From an uncultured Spartobacteria bacterium (GTDB lineage: Bacteria; Verrucomicrobiota; Verrucomicrobiia; Chthoniobacterales; Terrimicrobiaceae): a DNA stretch of 37,443 nt. Both the position numbers and the translations under genes were made by a program. Positions 1 to 6,860 of the stretch are shown here, piece by piece. The stretch covers positions 1 through 37,443 of the forward strand of contig CALCJD010000042.1 in NCBI GenBank assembly GCA_937960895.1, in the 5' to 3' direction. The notes under the pieces are model-generated. The model did not search any database and was not told the origin of the DNA. It saw only the letters and a program-made list of their open reading frames with translations. Every line of letters starts with the position of its first letter. Positions within the stretch are counted from its first letter, which is position 1.

Positions 1-715
1 CCGCCGGCACCCCCGGCGCCAAAAGGCCCCCACTCTCAATGAGGGTTGTCCCGATCGATCCGCGTCCCCCGAGCGTTCCGCCGGATTTCACGGTCACCGT
101 TCCCGCCAGGGTGGCGGTGTTCAGAACGCGCAGCGTGGCATTTTCGTTGATGATCACCGAACCGGTGAACGATCCGGCCTGCTGCGCCTGAAAGTGGAAG
201 GCCCCCCCATTGATGTGAAGCGTGTTGGAGCCGGTCGGCAGGGACACCACTTGAATGTTGGACGAATTGTTCGTGAACGTGGTCGTCTCACCGGACAAAT
301 TGAGCCCGGCCGTGATGGTGTTGGCGCCCGCCCCGGCATCCACCAGGATCCCCGAGGCAATGGTTACCACCGCGCCATTGGCCCGGGTGATCGTGATGGG
401 ATTGGCGCCGGTCTCGCTGCCGAAATGCAGCGTTCCGATCGTGCCGTTCCCGCCGAAAACCGGCGCGGTCCAGGCAGCCCCCGAAAGACTCGAATAATAA
501 ATCGTATCCTCGTCCGTGAATACGTAGGAACCCGTCGTGCCTCCCACATAGTTGCCCTCCTGAAGCCAGCCGTGATTTGAGGCATGGGCTCCCGACCACG
601 TGTAAACGGCCGCCGGAGCGACAACCGGCCCCAATGCCAGCCCCGCAAGAGCCAACAGCCCACGCAAACAGCCGGAAATTCCGGAACGGGAGTTCAGCGT
701 GATGGTTCGATTCAT
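1..715 (-). CDS. autotransporter-repeat (PATR-like) surface protein, 5' part only
   Basis: The first 238 codons of a large secreted beta-helix protein read leftward from ATG at 715-713 and run off the window start. Residues 1 to about 32 form a signal peptide (MNRTITLNSRSGISG, a Leu/Ala/Gly core, APAA, then VYTWSG). The mature part has the low-complexity Gly/Thr/Ser/Asn pattern of autotransporter-associated beta-strand repeats, ending in view with SGGTLGGRGSIGTTLIESGG and LLAPG, a typical repeat end. Such proteins in Verrucomicrobiota are usually very long surface proteins, sometimes with a PEP-CTERM or autotransporter C-terminus; that end is outside the window. No clear Shine-Dalgarno precedes the ATG. 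Upstream are a putative sigma-70 promoter and two dyads, one of which matches the dyad in front of blaI, so control by the neighbouring BlaI-type repressor is likely. The exact function is unknown. Confidence 0.75.
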   Translation of the reverse strand, partial: MNRTITLNSRSGISGCLRGLLALAGLALGPVVAPAAVYTWSGAHASNHGWLQEGNYVGGTTGSYVFTDEDTIYYSSLSGAAWTAPVFGGNGTIGTLHFGSETGANPITITRANGAVVTIASGILVDAGAGANTITAGLNLSGETTTFTNNSSNIQVVSLPTGSNTLHINGGAFHFQAQQAGSFTGSVIINENATLRVLNTATLAGTVTVKSGGTLGGRGSIGTTLIESGGLLAPGVPA

Positions 716-756
716 TGATTTTTCGACGTTGAGGTTGCTGTATTCCGATCGATAAA

Positions 757-773
757 ACGACCTATTAAGTCGT
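757..773. promoter_or_regulatory. candidate BlaI operator ACGAC-N7-GTCGT at autotransporter promoter
   Basis: A perfect 5-bp inverted repeat (ACGAC/GTCGT) separated by 7 bases lies 42 bases upstream of the autotransporter ATG. It overlaps the putative -10 box at 762-767. The left flank AAAACGACC (754-762) is identical to the left flank of the dyad in front of blaI (2585-2593), and the arm spacing is the same. Binding here would block transcription. The shared architecture is seen directly; assignment to BlaI is inference. Confidence 0.55.
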
Positions 774-790
774 GTTTAAAGGCCGGTCAA
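762..790 (-). promoter_or_regulatory. putative sigma-70 promoter of the autotransporter gene
   Basis: On the minus strand TTGACC (790-785) is followed after 17 bases by TAATAG (767-762). The -35 box is good and the -10 box is weak. It would start transcription near 755, leaving about 40 bases of leader before the ATG at 715. Confidence 0.35.
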
Positions 791-797
791 GATTTTT

Positions 798-813
798 GTT
801 TACAATTGTAAAC
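798..813. promoter_or_regulatory. 16-bp perfect palindrome GTTTACAATTGTAAAC
   Basis: A perfect 16-bp AT-rich palindrome sits between the blaR1 stop (849) and the putative -35 box of the autotransporter gene. Its core TACA-AT-TGTA has the TACA/TGTA form of classical BlaI/MecI/CopY operators, so it may be a second, upstream regulator site. It does not match the ACGAC-N7-GTCGT dyads, so its owner is uncertain. Confidence 0.4.
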
Positions 814-848
814 GGAAGAAAATCCGCCCTTTGGGGTTTACCGGCTCC

Positions 849-2210
849 TCACCGGGCGGGACGGACGTAGTAGGCGGACGCCCGCCACCGGCCGTCCTTG
901 TCGAGGACGAACGTGACGGTTTCCAGCGCGGCCGGCATGCGTTCGAATGCGCTTTCGAACACCGTAACGACGAAGGGACCCCGAAGCCCCTCCGGATTCA
1001 CGGGCAGGAAGGTTTGATTGTGCAGGCGGCGTTCGTGCAGCGCGCCGAGCGAGTGGCGCACGCGGGAAATGCCGGAAAGCCATTCCCGATTGGGTGTCGG
1101 CTTCCGGAAGAACCTTCGCGACGCCGTTTCCCAGCAGGCCACAAAATCGCCGCGATCCATCAGATCCAGCCAGTCCTCGGTGCCGCGCAGGGCCATCCGG
1201 GCGGACTCCCGCACCGGCACCAGGGCGGCATGCGCCGTCGTGGTCACCAGGCTGAGCGCCGTGAGGACAACAAGCACTCCCAGGGCGGCCACCACGGAAA
1301 ACCGCCGGCCCGAAACGAGCAGGCGGACGCGTCCCTGCATGTCGCGGAACGACGACACGGCTGCCAGCGCCCCCACGGAGGGTCCGCCTTCGGTCCGAAC
1401 CATCCGCAGGGCGGCGAGCAATCCCTGGCCATACACCTGTCCGGATTCGCGCAGCGCCTCCATGGCCCGCGCGTCGCAGGCCTCCTCCTGGCGGGCCCGC
1501 AGTTGACCGACGAGCACATGGGTGAGCGGATTGTACCAATGCACGACCCGCACAAGGGCCGCGAGCCACAGGACCGGCACGTCGGCCGATTCGAAATGAG
1601 CCAGCTCGTGAACGAGGATGCGCGTGATGTCGGATTCGGACAGCCGGCGCACAAACGAGGCCGGCAGGATGATGCGGGGACGCAGCCAGCCGACGATCAT
1701 CGGCACGGCCGCCTCCTCGCTCAAGATCAAGCCGATCGGCGCGTGAACGCCCAGCCGCGTCTTGGCCGATTCGAGAAGCTCAAGCAGATCATGGTCCGTG
1801 GACTGACGCTGGCGCAGAATCCGACGCAACCGCGCCGCCTGCACCACAAGCAGTCCGGCGGACACGGCCGCGCCCGCCGCCCAAAGGGCAAACACGACGT
1901 CGAAAAGACTGAGCTTCTTTTTCCGGAAAACGGCACCGTCCCCGCCGGGCGAAGTCCGGTCCCCGCCGGCTTCCCCGCGCAGCCGTTCCATCAACGGCCG
2001 GCCGGCAGGCGTCACCGAAATGGCGCCGGGCAGATTGGCGGACACCGGCAGCAGAAAACGCAGGGATACAATCACCCAGGCCAGCTTCAGCCATTTGGGA
2101 GCCAGCCAGCGTCGGCCCAGGAACTGAAACAGAAGCAGGGCAAGAACGAGCCCGCTCCCGACCAGTGTCGCGTCGAGCAGAAAGAGGATCGTCTGGTTGG
2201 CTGCACTCAT
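849..2210 (-). CDS. BlaR1/MecR1-type M56 membrane metalloprotease with DUF4019-like sensor
   Basis: This is a 453-residue BlaR1-family antirepressor. Four hydrophobic segments (about 7-30, 41-60, 104-125, 305-325) frame a cytoplasmic M56 zinc protease. The HExxH motif is HELAH at 201-205, and E243 in the EEACD motif is the likely third ligand. SGRR near 300-303 resembles the Arg-Arg self-cleavage region of BlaR1. In classical BlaR1 and MecR1 the extracellular C-terminus is a roughly 250-residue beta-lactam-binding domain. Here it is only about 115 residues (340-450), with WLDLMDRGDF, CWETASRRFF, a VTF block and DKDGRWRASAYY, which matches the DUF4019 pattern. The ligand is therefore probably not a beta-lactam. 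The start overlaps blaI by 4 bases, so the two are co-translated. By family logic, signal binding activates the protease and inactivates the BlaI repressor. Family assignment is firm; the DUF4019 call is by recognition of the pattern. Confidence 0.85.
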   Translation of the reverse strand: MSAANQTILFLLDATLVGSGLVLALLLFQFLGRRWLAPKWLKLAWVIVSLRFLLPVSANLPGAISVTPAGRPLMERLRGEAGGDRTSPGGDGAVFRKKKLSLFDVVFALWAAGAAVSAGLLVVQAARLRRILRQRQSTDHDLLELLESAKTRLGVHAPIGLILSEEAAVPMIVGWLRPRIILPASFVRRLSESDITRILVHELAHFESADVPVLWLAALVRVVHWYNPLTHVLVGQLRARQEEACDARAMEALRESGQVYGQGLLAALRMVRTEGGPSVGALAAVSSFRDMQGRVRLLVSGRRFSVVAALGVLVVLTALSLVTTTAHAALVPVRESARMALRGTEDWLDLMDRGDFVACWETASRRFFRKPTPNREWLSGISRVRHSLGALHERRLHNQTFLPVNPEGLRGPFVVTVFESAFERMPAALETVTFVLDKDGRWRASAYYVRPAR

Positions 2211-2578
2211 TGTGTCCGCTGTTTCAATATGCGCTCAAGCTCCCCGATCTCGCGTTCGGTCAACGGCTCGTTCTGCACGTAATGGGCGAGCAGCGGGGAA
2301 AGGGATCCATCAAACACCCGATCCAGAAAGGACCGGATTTCCGTGGTGCGGCACTCGACCTGCGAAACCAGAGGGGAATACAGATACTGCCGCCCGGACT
2401 TTCGAAACGCGAGTATCCCCTTTTTGACAAGACGGTTGAGCAGGGTCTTGATGGTGGAAACCGACCAATTCCGGGAGGTTTGGATCTCCGCGATGACATC
2501 CACGGCGGTGATCGAACGTTTCCTCCAAACCACCCGCATCACCTCCCACTCCGCGTTCGAAATGTTGAAATCGGTCAT
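2207..2578 (-). CDS. blaI: BlaI/MecI/CopY-family winged-helix repressor
   Basis: A 123-residue DNA-binding repressor, normal length for BlaI. The N-terminus NISNAEWEVMRVVW begins the winged helix, followed by the recognition-helix region NWSVSTIKTLLNRLVKKG and the wing AFRKSGRQYLYSPLV. The C-terminal half (FLDRVFDGSLSPLLAHYV) is the dimerisation helix set in which BlaR1-type proteases act. I chose ATG at 2578, preceded by GAAGAA; a TTG 12 codons earlier (2614) is an alternative but would place the operator-like dyad inside the coding region. The stop overlaps the start of the metalloprotease gene (ATGA). A dyad at 2588-2604 directly before the start suggests autoregulation. Regulatory targets beyond its own operon are inferred from the matching dyad at 757-773. 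Confidence 0.9.
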   Translation of the reverse strand: MTDFNISNAEWEVMRVVWRKRSITAVDVIAEIQTSRNWSVSTIKTLLNRLVKKGILAFRKSGRQYLYSPLVSQVECRTTEIRSFLDRVFDGSLSPLLAHYVQNEPLTEREIGELERILKQRTQ

Positions 2579-2587
2579 TTCTTCAAA

Positions 2588-2604
2588 ACGACCATCTTGG
2601 TCGT
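2588..2604. promoter_or_regulatory. candidate BlaI autoregulatory operator ACGAC-N7-GTCGT
   Basis: This dyad lies 9 bases upstream of the blaI ATG. Its full form is AACGACCA-TCT-TGGTCGTT (2587-2605), a perfect 8-bp inverted repeat with a 3-base centre. A TTGACA hexamer (minus strand, 2614-2609) adjoins it. The position suits autorepression, which is usual for BlaI-family genes. The same half-sites and spacing recur at 757-773. Confidence 0.6.
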
Positions 2605-2695
2605 TATTTGTCAACCATCATTTTCCGGGTGGTTCTCCGGGCGAAATTTAAGTGGAACTCCGTAGAATGCGGACCGCTTCTCCGGCCCAATTTGC

Positions 2696-2706
2696 TTTAC
2701 TGTAAA
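2696..2706. promoter_or_regulatory. 11-bp dyad TTTACTGTAAA upstream of DNRLRE gene
   Basis: This odd-centred palindrome lies in the 175-base divergent gap between blaI and the DNRLRE/PEP-CTERM gene, 47 bases before that gene's ATG. The identical 11-mer occurs at 12729-12739, in front of the D-2-hydroxyacid dehydrogenase gene. Both are AT-rich islands in GC-rich DNA at promoter positions, so a shared operator is plausible. The binding protein is unknown; the LacI-type regulator at 11696 is the nearest candidate for the second copy. Confidence 0.4.
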
Positions 2707-2753
2707 ACAGCGTCCCTCTTGAAAAACCGGACCCTCAGGTGTTTGGTAACGCC

Positions 2754-3500
2754 ATGAACATCCCCAGACCCTTCCTGGCTTCCTTGATTGCTGGTTTTGT
2801 CCTGCTTCCCCCCCTGCCCGGCAACGCCGCGGTCATTCTCTACGACACCCCGGCGGCGGATACGTATGTTTACGACGGCCAACCCGGCAACAACTTTGGA
2901 ACAGCCATCAACCTGGTAACGCGATACACCGCCAACAACACCGCCATGCGTCTGACCTATATCCGGTTTGACCTGGACGGACTGCTCACCGAAACCGTCG
3001 AATCCGCCTCGCTTTCCATCACCTTTCAAAGCCTGAGCAACGCCAATGGCACCTCGGCGACGATCTCGGTCTATGGATTGAATCACAGTTACGTACCGCC
3101 GACCGGCAAACTGGGTCTGGACTGGGGGGAAACCGAACTGACAAACGAGAATGCCCCTTGGGCGGCAAGCGGCAGCAGCACGGTTCCGGGCATTGTCACC
3201 CTTCTGGGCACCTTTGAAGTCCCCGTAACGCCCCCCCCGAGCGGCGGCACGGTGTACAGCATTTCGACTCCCGAACTGGCGGCCTTCCTTGAAACATATC
3301 GGGCGAACAACGAAGACAACGTCACCTTCATTCTCCGTTCGAACACCTCCACGTTGTTCAATTTTGCCTCGAAGGAAAACCCCACCTACGGCCCCTCCAC
3401 CCTTTCCGTGACGACCGTTCCGGAACCCAATGCCTGCCTCCTTTCGGGCCTTGGACTTGCGCTTCTCCTTCGGCGGAATTCCCGTCCTTCCCGAGAGTAA
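2754..3500 (+). CDS. secreted DNRLRE/CBM96-like protein with PEP-CTERM sorting tail
   Basis: A 248-residue exported protein. Residues 1 to about 26 form a signal peptide (MNIPRPFLASLIAGFVLLPP, then GNAA). The body has DNRLRE/CBM96-type beta-sandwich signatures: ADTYVYDGQPGNNFG near the N-terminus, TYIRFDLDGL, VESASLSI, and SKENPTYGPSTLSV near the end. The C-terminus (222-248) is a PEP-CTERM signal: VPEP, a Leu/Gly hydrophobic stretch, then LLRRNSR. It should be exported and processed by an exosortase. I preferred ATG 2754 over GTG 2739 because it gives a compact signal peptide; AGGTG at 2737-2741 is a rather distant Shine-Dalgarno. The gene heads a unit with the pseudopilin gene and a PEP-less paralogue at 4184. 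A structural or glycan-binding role is inferred; no catalytic residues are evident. Confidence 0.8.
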   Translation: MNIPRPFLASLIAGFVLLPPLPGNAAVILYDTPAADTYVYDGQPGNNFGTAINLVTRYTANNTAMRLTYIRFDLDGLLTETVESASLSITFQSLSNANGTSATISVYGLNHSYVPPTGKLGLDWGETELTNENAPWAASGSSTVPGIVTLLGTFEVPVTPPPSGGTVYSISTPELAAFLETYRANNEDNVTFILRSNTSTLFNFASKENPTYGPSTLSVTTVPEPNACLLSGLGLALLLRRNSRPSRE

Positions 3501-3518
3501 TCCCCTGCCTCCTCGCTC

Positions 3519-4187
3519 ATGAAACGCATGCTTTCCCCTGGCATCCGGGCGTTCACGCTTGCCGAGCTCCTCGTGACCGTGGCGCTCGTTGGAGCGCTTG
3601 TGGCACTGACGTTTCCAGCCACCGGCAAGGTGCTGTCCCAGGGCAGACAGGCCAAATGCCTCTCGGGCCTGAGGCAGATTCAGCAGGCCAACATCCTGTA
3701 CGCCCAGGACAACGATGGCGGTTTCGTGCCGATTTTTGTCAATGACAGCAACGGAAACCAGAAATGGTGGTTTTCGGACCGGACCTTCGTCACCCTGCTG
3801 GGTCGTCCCACCAACATGACGGCGACACTTCCTCCCGGGTTGCGCTGTCCCCTTGCCAGAGTCAGCGGCGAACCCGGCTGGGGATACAACTCCACCGGAT
3901 TGACCGGCGGCACTTCGGAACCGGGTCACGTCCGGCAACTGCGCCAGGCCCAAATTGCCCGGCCGAGCCAGACCATCGCCTTCATCGACGCCTTGGACCG
4001 GCAGGTGTACAGCTCGGGCGTCAGCAAATATCTTGGGGAGGAAACCAAAATCTCCCATGCAACCGCCTACCGCCACGGCGACAAATCCGTCGCCAACGCA
4101 GTGTTCTGGGATGGACATGCCGAGAGCATCCCGCGGGAGCAATTGATCGCCAACAAGGCGCAATATTTTGACTCGTTGAATCCATGA
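3519..4187 (+). CDS. type II secretion-like pseudopilin, H-X9-DG family
   Basis: A 222-residue prepilin-like protein. The leader MKRMLSPGIRA is followed by the cleavage/methylation motif FTLAELLVTVALVGALVAL (cleavage after A11, Glu at mature position 5), which forms the hydrophobic N-terminal helix. Near the C-terminus HGDKSVANAVFWDGHAE carries the H-X9-DG signature of the large Planctomycetes/Verrucomicrobia pseudopilin family. These proteins are expected to be processed by a prepilin peptidase and assembled at the inner membrane; individual functions are mostly unknown. The gene sits 18 bases after the PEP-CTERM gene, and its stop overlaps the start of the next DNRLRE gene (ATGA), so the three products are probably made together. 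Confidence 0.85.
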   Translation: MKRMLSPGIRAFTLAELLVTVALVGALVALTFPATGKVLSQGRQAKCLSGLRQIQQANILYAQDNDGGFVPIFVNDSNGNQKWWFSDRTFVTLLGRPTNMTATLPPGLRCPLARVSGEPGWGYNSTGLTGGTSEPGHVRQLRQAQIARPSQTIAFIDALDRQVYSSGVSKYLGEETKISHATAYRHGDKSVANAVFWDGHAESIPREQLIANKAQYFDSLNP

Positions 4188-4825
4188 GCATTTTTCCCCC
4201 CGTCTTTCGGGTCCTTCTTGCCCTGCTGTGCCTGTCTCACCGGTCATCCGCAACGGCCATCACCCTTTCCCCTGAAGCCGACACTTACGTTTTGGGGGCG
4301 GAACCGGAAAAAAACTTCGGCGACGCCGAGGTCTTCCAGGTCCGCAACAGCAGCAACAGGAAATATTCCCGCATCGGATATATCCGATTCCATCTCGGCG
4401 ACAAGCTGACCTCCCGGGTCGAAAAGGCCAGGCTGACACTGTTTCTGGCTTCCGTCTTCAAGGATCGTCCGGAACCGGCGGAAATCGGCATTTATGGATG
4501 GGCGGGAGACGCCTGGGACGAGATGACCTTGACGGATGAAAAGGCCTTCTGGCGCAGCGCGCGGATCGCCAACGTCCCCGATACAGTCCGGTTGCTGGGA
4601 TACATCACCGTGCCGCCTTCCGGACGGGGGGACGGCGCCCCGTTTCCCCTGGAAAGCGCCGAACTGGCCGAATTTCTGGAAAACGCCCGCAATTCCGGAG
4701 AAAAGGAAGTGACGTTTCTGATCGTGGAAAAGGAGCCTTCCCCCAATGTGGTGACGTTCACCACCAAGGAAAACCGGAAATATTCCCCCCCTTCGCTCGA
4801 GATCACCCTCGCCAAGTCAAATTGA
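4184..4825 (+). CDS. secreted DNRLRE/CBM96-like protein, paralogue without PEP-CTERM
   Basis: A 213-residue exported protein with a signal peptide (residues 1 to about 25, ending SSATA). It aligns by eye along its whole length with the product of the gene at 2754: ADTYVLGAEPEKNFG, GYIRFHLGDK, VEKARLTL, IGIYGW, LTDEKAFW, VRLLGYITVP, SAELAEFLE, FTTKENRKYSPPSLEIT. It ends directly after the last domain strand (LAKSN) and has no PEP-CTERM tail. It is therefore a diverged duplicate that is secreted or left in the periplasm while its partner is sorted to the envelope. Its start codon overlaps the pseudopilin stop codon. Function is inferred only as a beta-sandwich accessory or structural protein. 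Confidence 0.75.
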   Translation: MSIFPPVFRVLLALLCLSHRSSATAITLSPEADTYVLGAEPEKNFGDAEVFQVRNSSNRKYSRIGYIRFHLGDKLTSRVEKARLTLFLASVFKDRPEPAEIGIYGWAGDAWDEMTLTDEKAFWRSARIANVPDTVRLLGYITVPPSGRGDGAPFPLESAELAEFLENARNSGEKEVTFLIVEKEPSPNVVTFTTKENRKYSPPSLEITLAKSN

Positions 4826-4886
4826 AGGAACGTCGGCATCATCACGCAAGCCGGGTTCCGGTTTTCCCGTCGTTGAGTTTCAAACC

Positions 4887-6860
4887 ATGAGGCACCCAAA
4901 AAGACGGCCTTCAAAAAGCCGCGAACCGCGGTTGCGAAGGCGCCAGGCCAATGGGGGCTTCCCCGGTTTCCTCGCGAAGGCGCTCCTCGTTCTTTGCCTG
5001 ACGACTCCCGCTCTGGCCGGTGAATCCACCTTCACCGAGGACCGCCCGGCGGAGCTTTGGCGCCATTACATGCACGGCATCACCGACCGGTCCGCCCGGC
5101 GGATCGATCTTTTGTCCCTGCTGGATGAAACCACGCCGGCCCGGACATGGATCGTGGACGACCGCCCGGTGGCGACGCCCTTCTTTCACTCCGACGCCCC
5201 CGCCCTCAAGGTGCCCGGAGGCGAAAAGATCACGTTGCCCCGTCCACTGCCGATCGATCTCGAGGCGGCCCGAGGGAAAAACATCCGCGTCTTTGTCTGG
5301 CTCTCGGGAGAGAACACCGGACGCCCCAACTCCCCCAACAGCTATTCCGACCCGCCGAGCATGCTGCTCATTCTGAAAGACAGGGAAGGCAAGACACTGG
5401 CCACCACCACCAGCCTCTCCGGCTCCACGGGCACATTCCCCTGGCATTGTTATCACAAGGAGCTTTACGTACCGAAGGAGACGGCCGGCATCTACGCCAG
5501 GTTCTTCAACAACCACGGCGGTCCGGCCTTTTTCTCAAACCTATCCTGGGAAATTGTCACGCGGGAGTACAGCAACAACGAACGCCAGGACCCCACCACG
5601 GGAAGCTGGGCCTCCAATCCGTGGCACGACGAGATGAACCAGCAGTTTCGTTTTCTCCGCGGCTACGAGGTGAATCGTTATCCGTGGAGGTTTTTCGAAG
5701 GTCCGGCCGCGGGTCTCGTCGCGCAGAGCTACAACATCGCGACCGTGGAAGGGCTGCGGAAATATTTTTACGAGAAGGTCAAAACCGACAAGGACCACAT
5801 GAACCACTCGTTGATGTATTTCGCCAGCCGCTACCATTACGGCCGCGAGAACGGCCTGCTGCCGGAAACGATGAACGACGAGTGGCTCGCCGAACTGGCG
5901 CGTCTAGTCATCGAGGACCAGGATGCGGAGACCGGTTACTGGGGCCGGAGCATGGGCGTGACCTTTCATTTTCTCGAGGGTCTCTTCGCCGGTCCCGGCT
6001 ACGACCGCATCCGCGACGAAGAGGAAAAGGGAAACCCCAACCGTCACATCGGGGATAACGGGATCCCACGCGCCGATCGCATCGTGGAGACTACCCTGTC
6101 CCTGCAGGCCCACCGCAGAGATGACGCGACGGCCCTCGCCGCCTGGCCGAGGACGGCGTACAACTTCACCCGCAATCCCGACGCCTCGCGCAGCCGGGCC
6201 TCATTGTCCGTGACCGGAAATGCCATCGACATCCTTCGCCGCTGCGAGCGGTTCACGGACGAGACGCAACGGGAACGGGTCAGGGCCGCCGTGCGCGCCG
6301 CCGTGGGTTACGTGCTGGAGCACTGCGTCGATGAGGACGGCACATGGCGTCAATCGGACGTGGATGCCAATCCCACCGTCAATCATCACATGCACCGGAT
6401 TCTTTCCGCCTCGTGGTATCTGGAGCGTGTCCCGAAACCGGACCTGCCCGCCCCGGATGTCACGGCAGTCCCCGCGTCCGACGGGAGCGTCACAGTCCAT
6501 TGGAACAGTCCGACGGCGGAGCAAAATTCCGTGCGGCTTTTCCTGCTGGATGAAGGGGTCCCTTTTTCGAGAGCGAATGTCACGGAACTTGCCGGCATCC
6601 TGCACAGGCAGGGCGGGAAACTGGCCGAATGCGATCCCTTTGTCGTCATCCGGCGGATGAATGACGGCGCCGAACAGCGCTGGGGCAAGGGATGGGAGAA
6701 GGATTCGTACATCGGGGGGAAGCTGCCGCCCCGGGACCTGCCGGTTTCCTTTCATGGCAAACCGCTGCAACTTTCCCTGCCCAAGGGCAAACGGCTCTGG
6801 GCCGTGGCCGCCACCTGGTACGGCGAGGAATCCCGGCCGGTCGAAATTCCCCTTTCATGA
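4887..6860 (+). CDS. secreted protein, probable alpha/alpha-toroid glycan-active enzyme
   Basis: A 657-residue exported protein I cannot place in a named family. The N-terminus is an unusually long, Arg/Lys-rich n-region (about 30 residues) before a hydrophobic core (FLAKALLVLCLTTPALAG). Residues roughly 60-230 look like a beta-rich module. Residues 230-465 are helix-rich, with repeated aromatic and acidic motifs such as EDQDAETGYWGRSMG and DEDGTWRQSDVDANP, suggestive of an (alpha/alpha) toroid as in lyases and glycoside hydrolases. Residues 475-540 (VTAVPASDGSVTVHWNSP) resemble a fibronectin-III-like strand pattern, followed by a short C-terminal domain. The gene ends with an ATGA overlap into the racemase-family gene and begins 61 bases after the DNRLRE gene. 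A role in polysaccharide breakdown is inferred from fold hints and neighbours. Confidence 0.6.
   Translation: MRHPKRRPSKSREPRLRRRQANGGFPGFLAKALLVLCLTTPALAGESTFTEDRPAELWRHYMHGITDRSARRIDLLSLLDETTPARTWIVDDRPVATPFFHSDAPALKVPGGEKITLPRPLPIDLEAARGKNIRVFVWLSGENTGRPNSPNSYSDPPSMLLILKDREGKTLATTTSLSGSTGTFPWHCYHKELYVPKETAGIYARFFNNHGGPAFFSNLSWEIVTREYSNNERQDPTTGSWASNPWHDEMNQQFRFLRGYEVNRYPWRFFEGPAAGLVAQSYNIATVEGLRKYFYEKVKTDKDHMNHSLMYFASRYHYGRENGLLPETMNDEWLAELARLVIEDQDAETGYWGRSMGVTFHFLEGLFAGPGYDRIRDEEEKGNPNRHIGDNGIPRADRIVETTLSLQAHRRDDATALAAWPRTAYNFTRNPDASRSRASLSVTGNAIDILRRCERFTDETQRERVRAAVRAAVGYVLEHCVDEDGTWRQSDVDANPTVNHHMHRILSASWYLERVPKPDLPAPDVTAVPASDGSVTVHWNSPTAEQNSVRLFLLDEGVPFSRANVTELAGILHRQGGKLAECDPFVVIRRMNDGAEQRWGKGWEKDSYIGGKLPPRDLPVSFHGKPLQLSLPKGKRLWAVAATWYGEESRPVEIPLS

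Noticed and set aside
831..2282. Long plus-strand frame opposite blaR1/blaI
   Set aside because: Gly/Arg/His/Gln-rich translation without domains; it is the antisense shadow of a well-recognised protease gene in GC-rich DNA.
2697..4253. 518-codon minus-strand frame opposite the DNRLRE and pseudopilin genes
   Set aside because: Low-complexity Gly/Arg composition, and the plus strand carries clear signal-peptide, PEP-CTERM and prepilin motifs.
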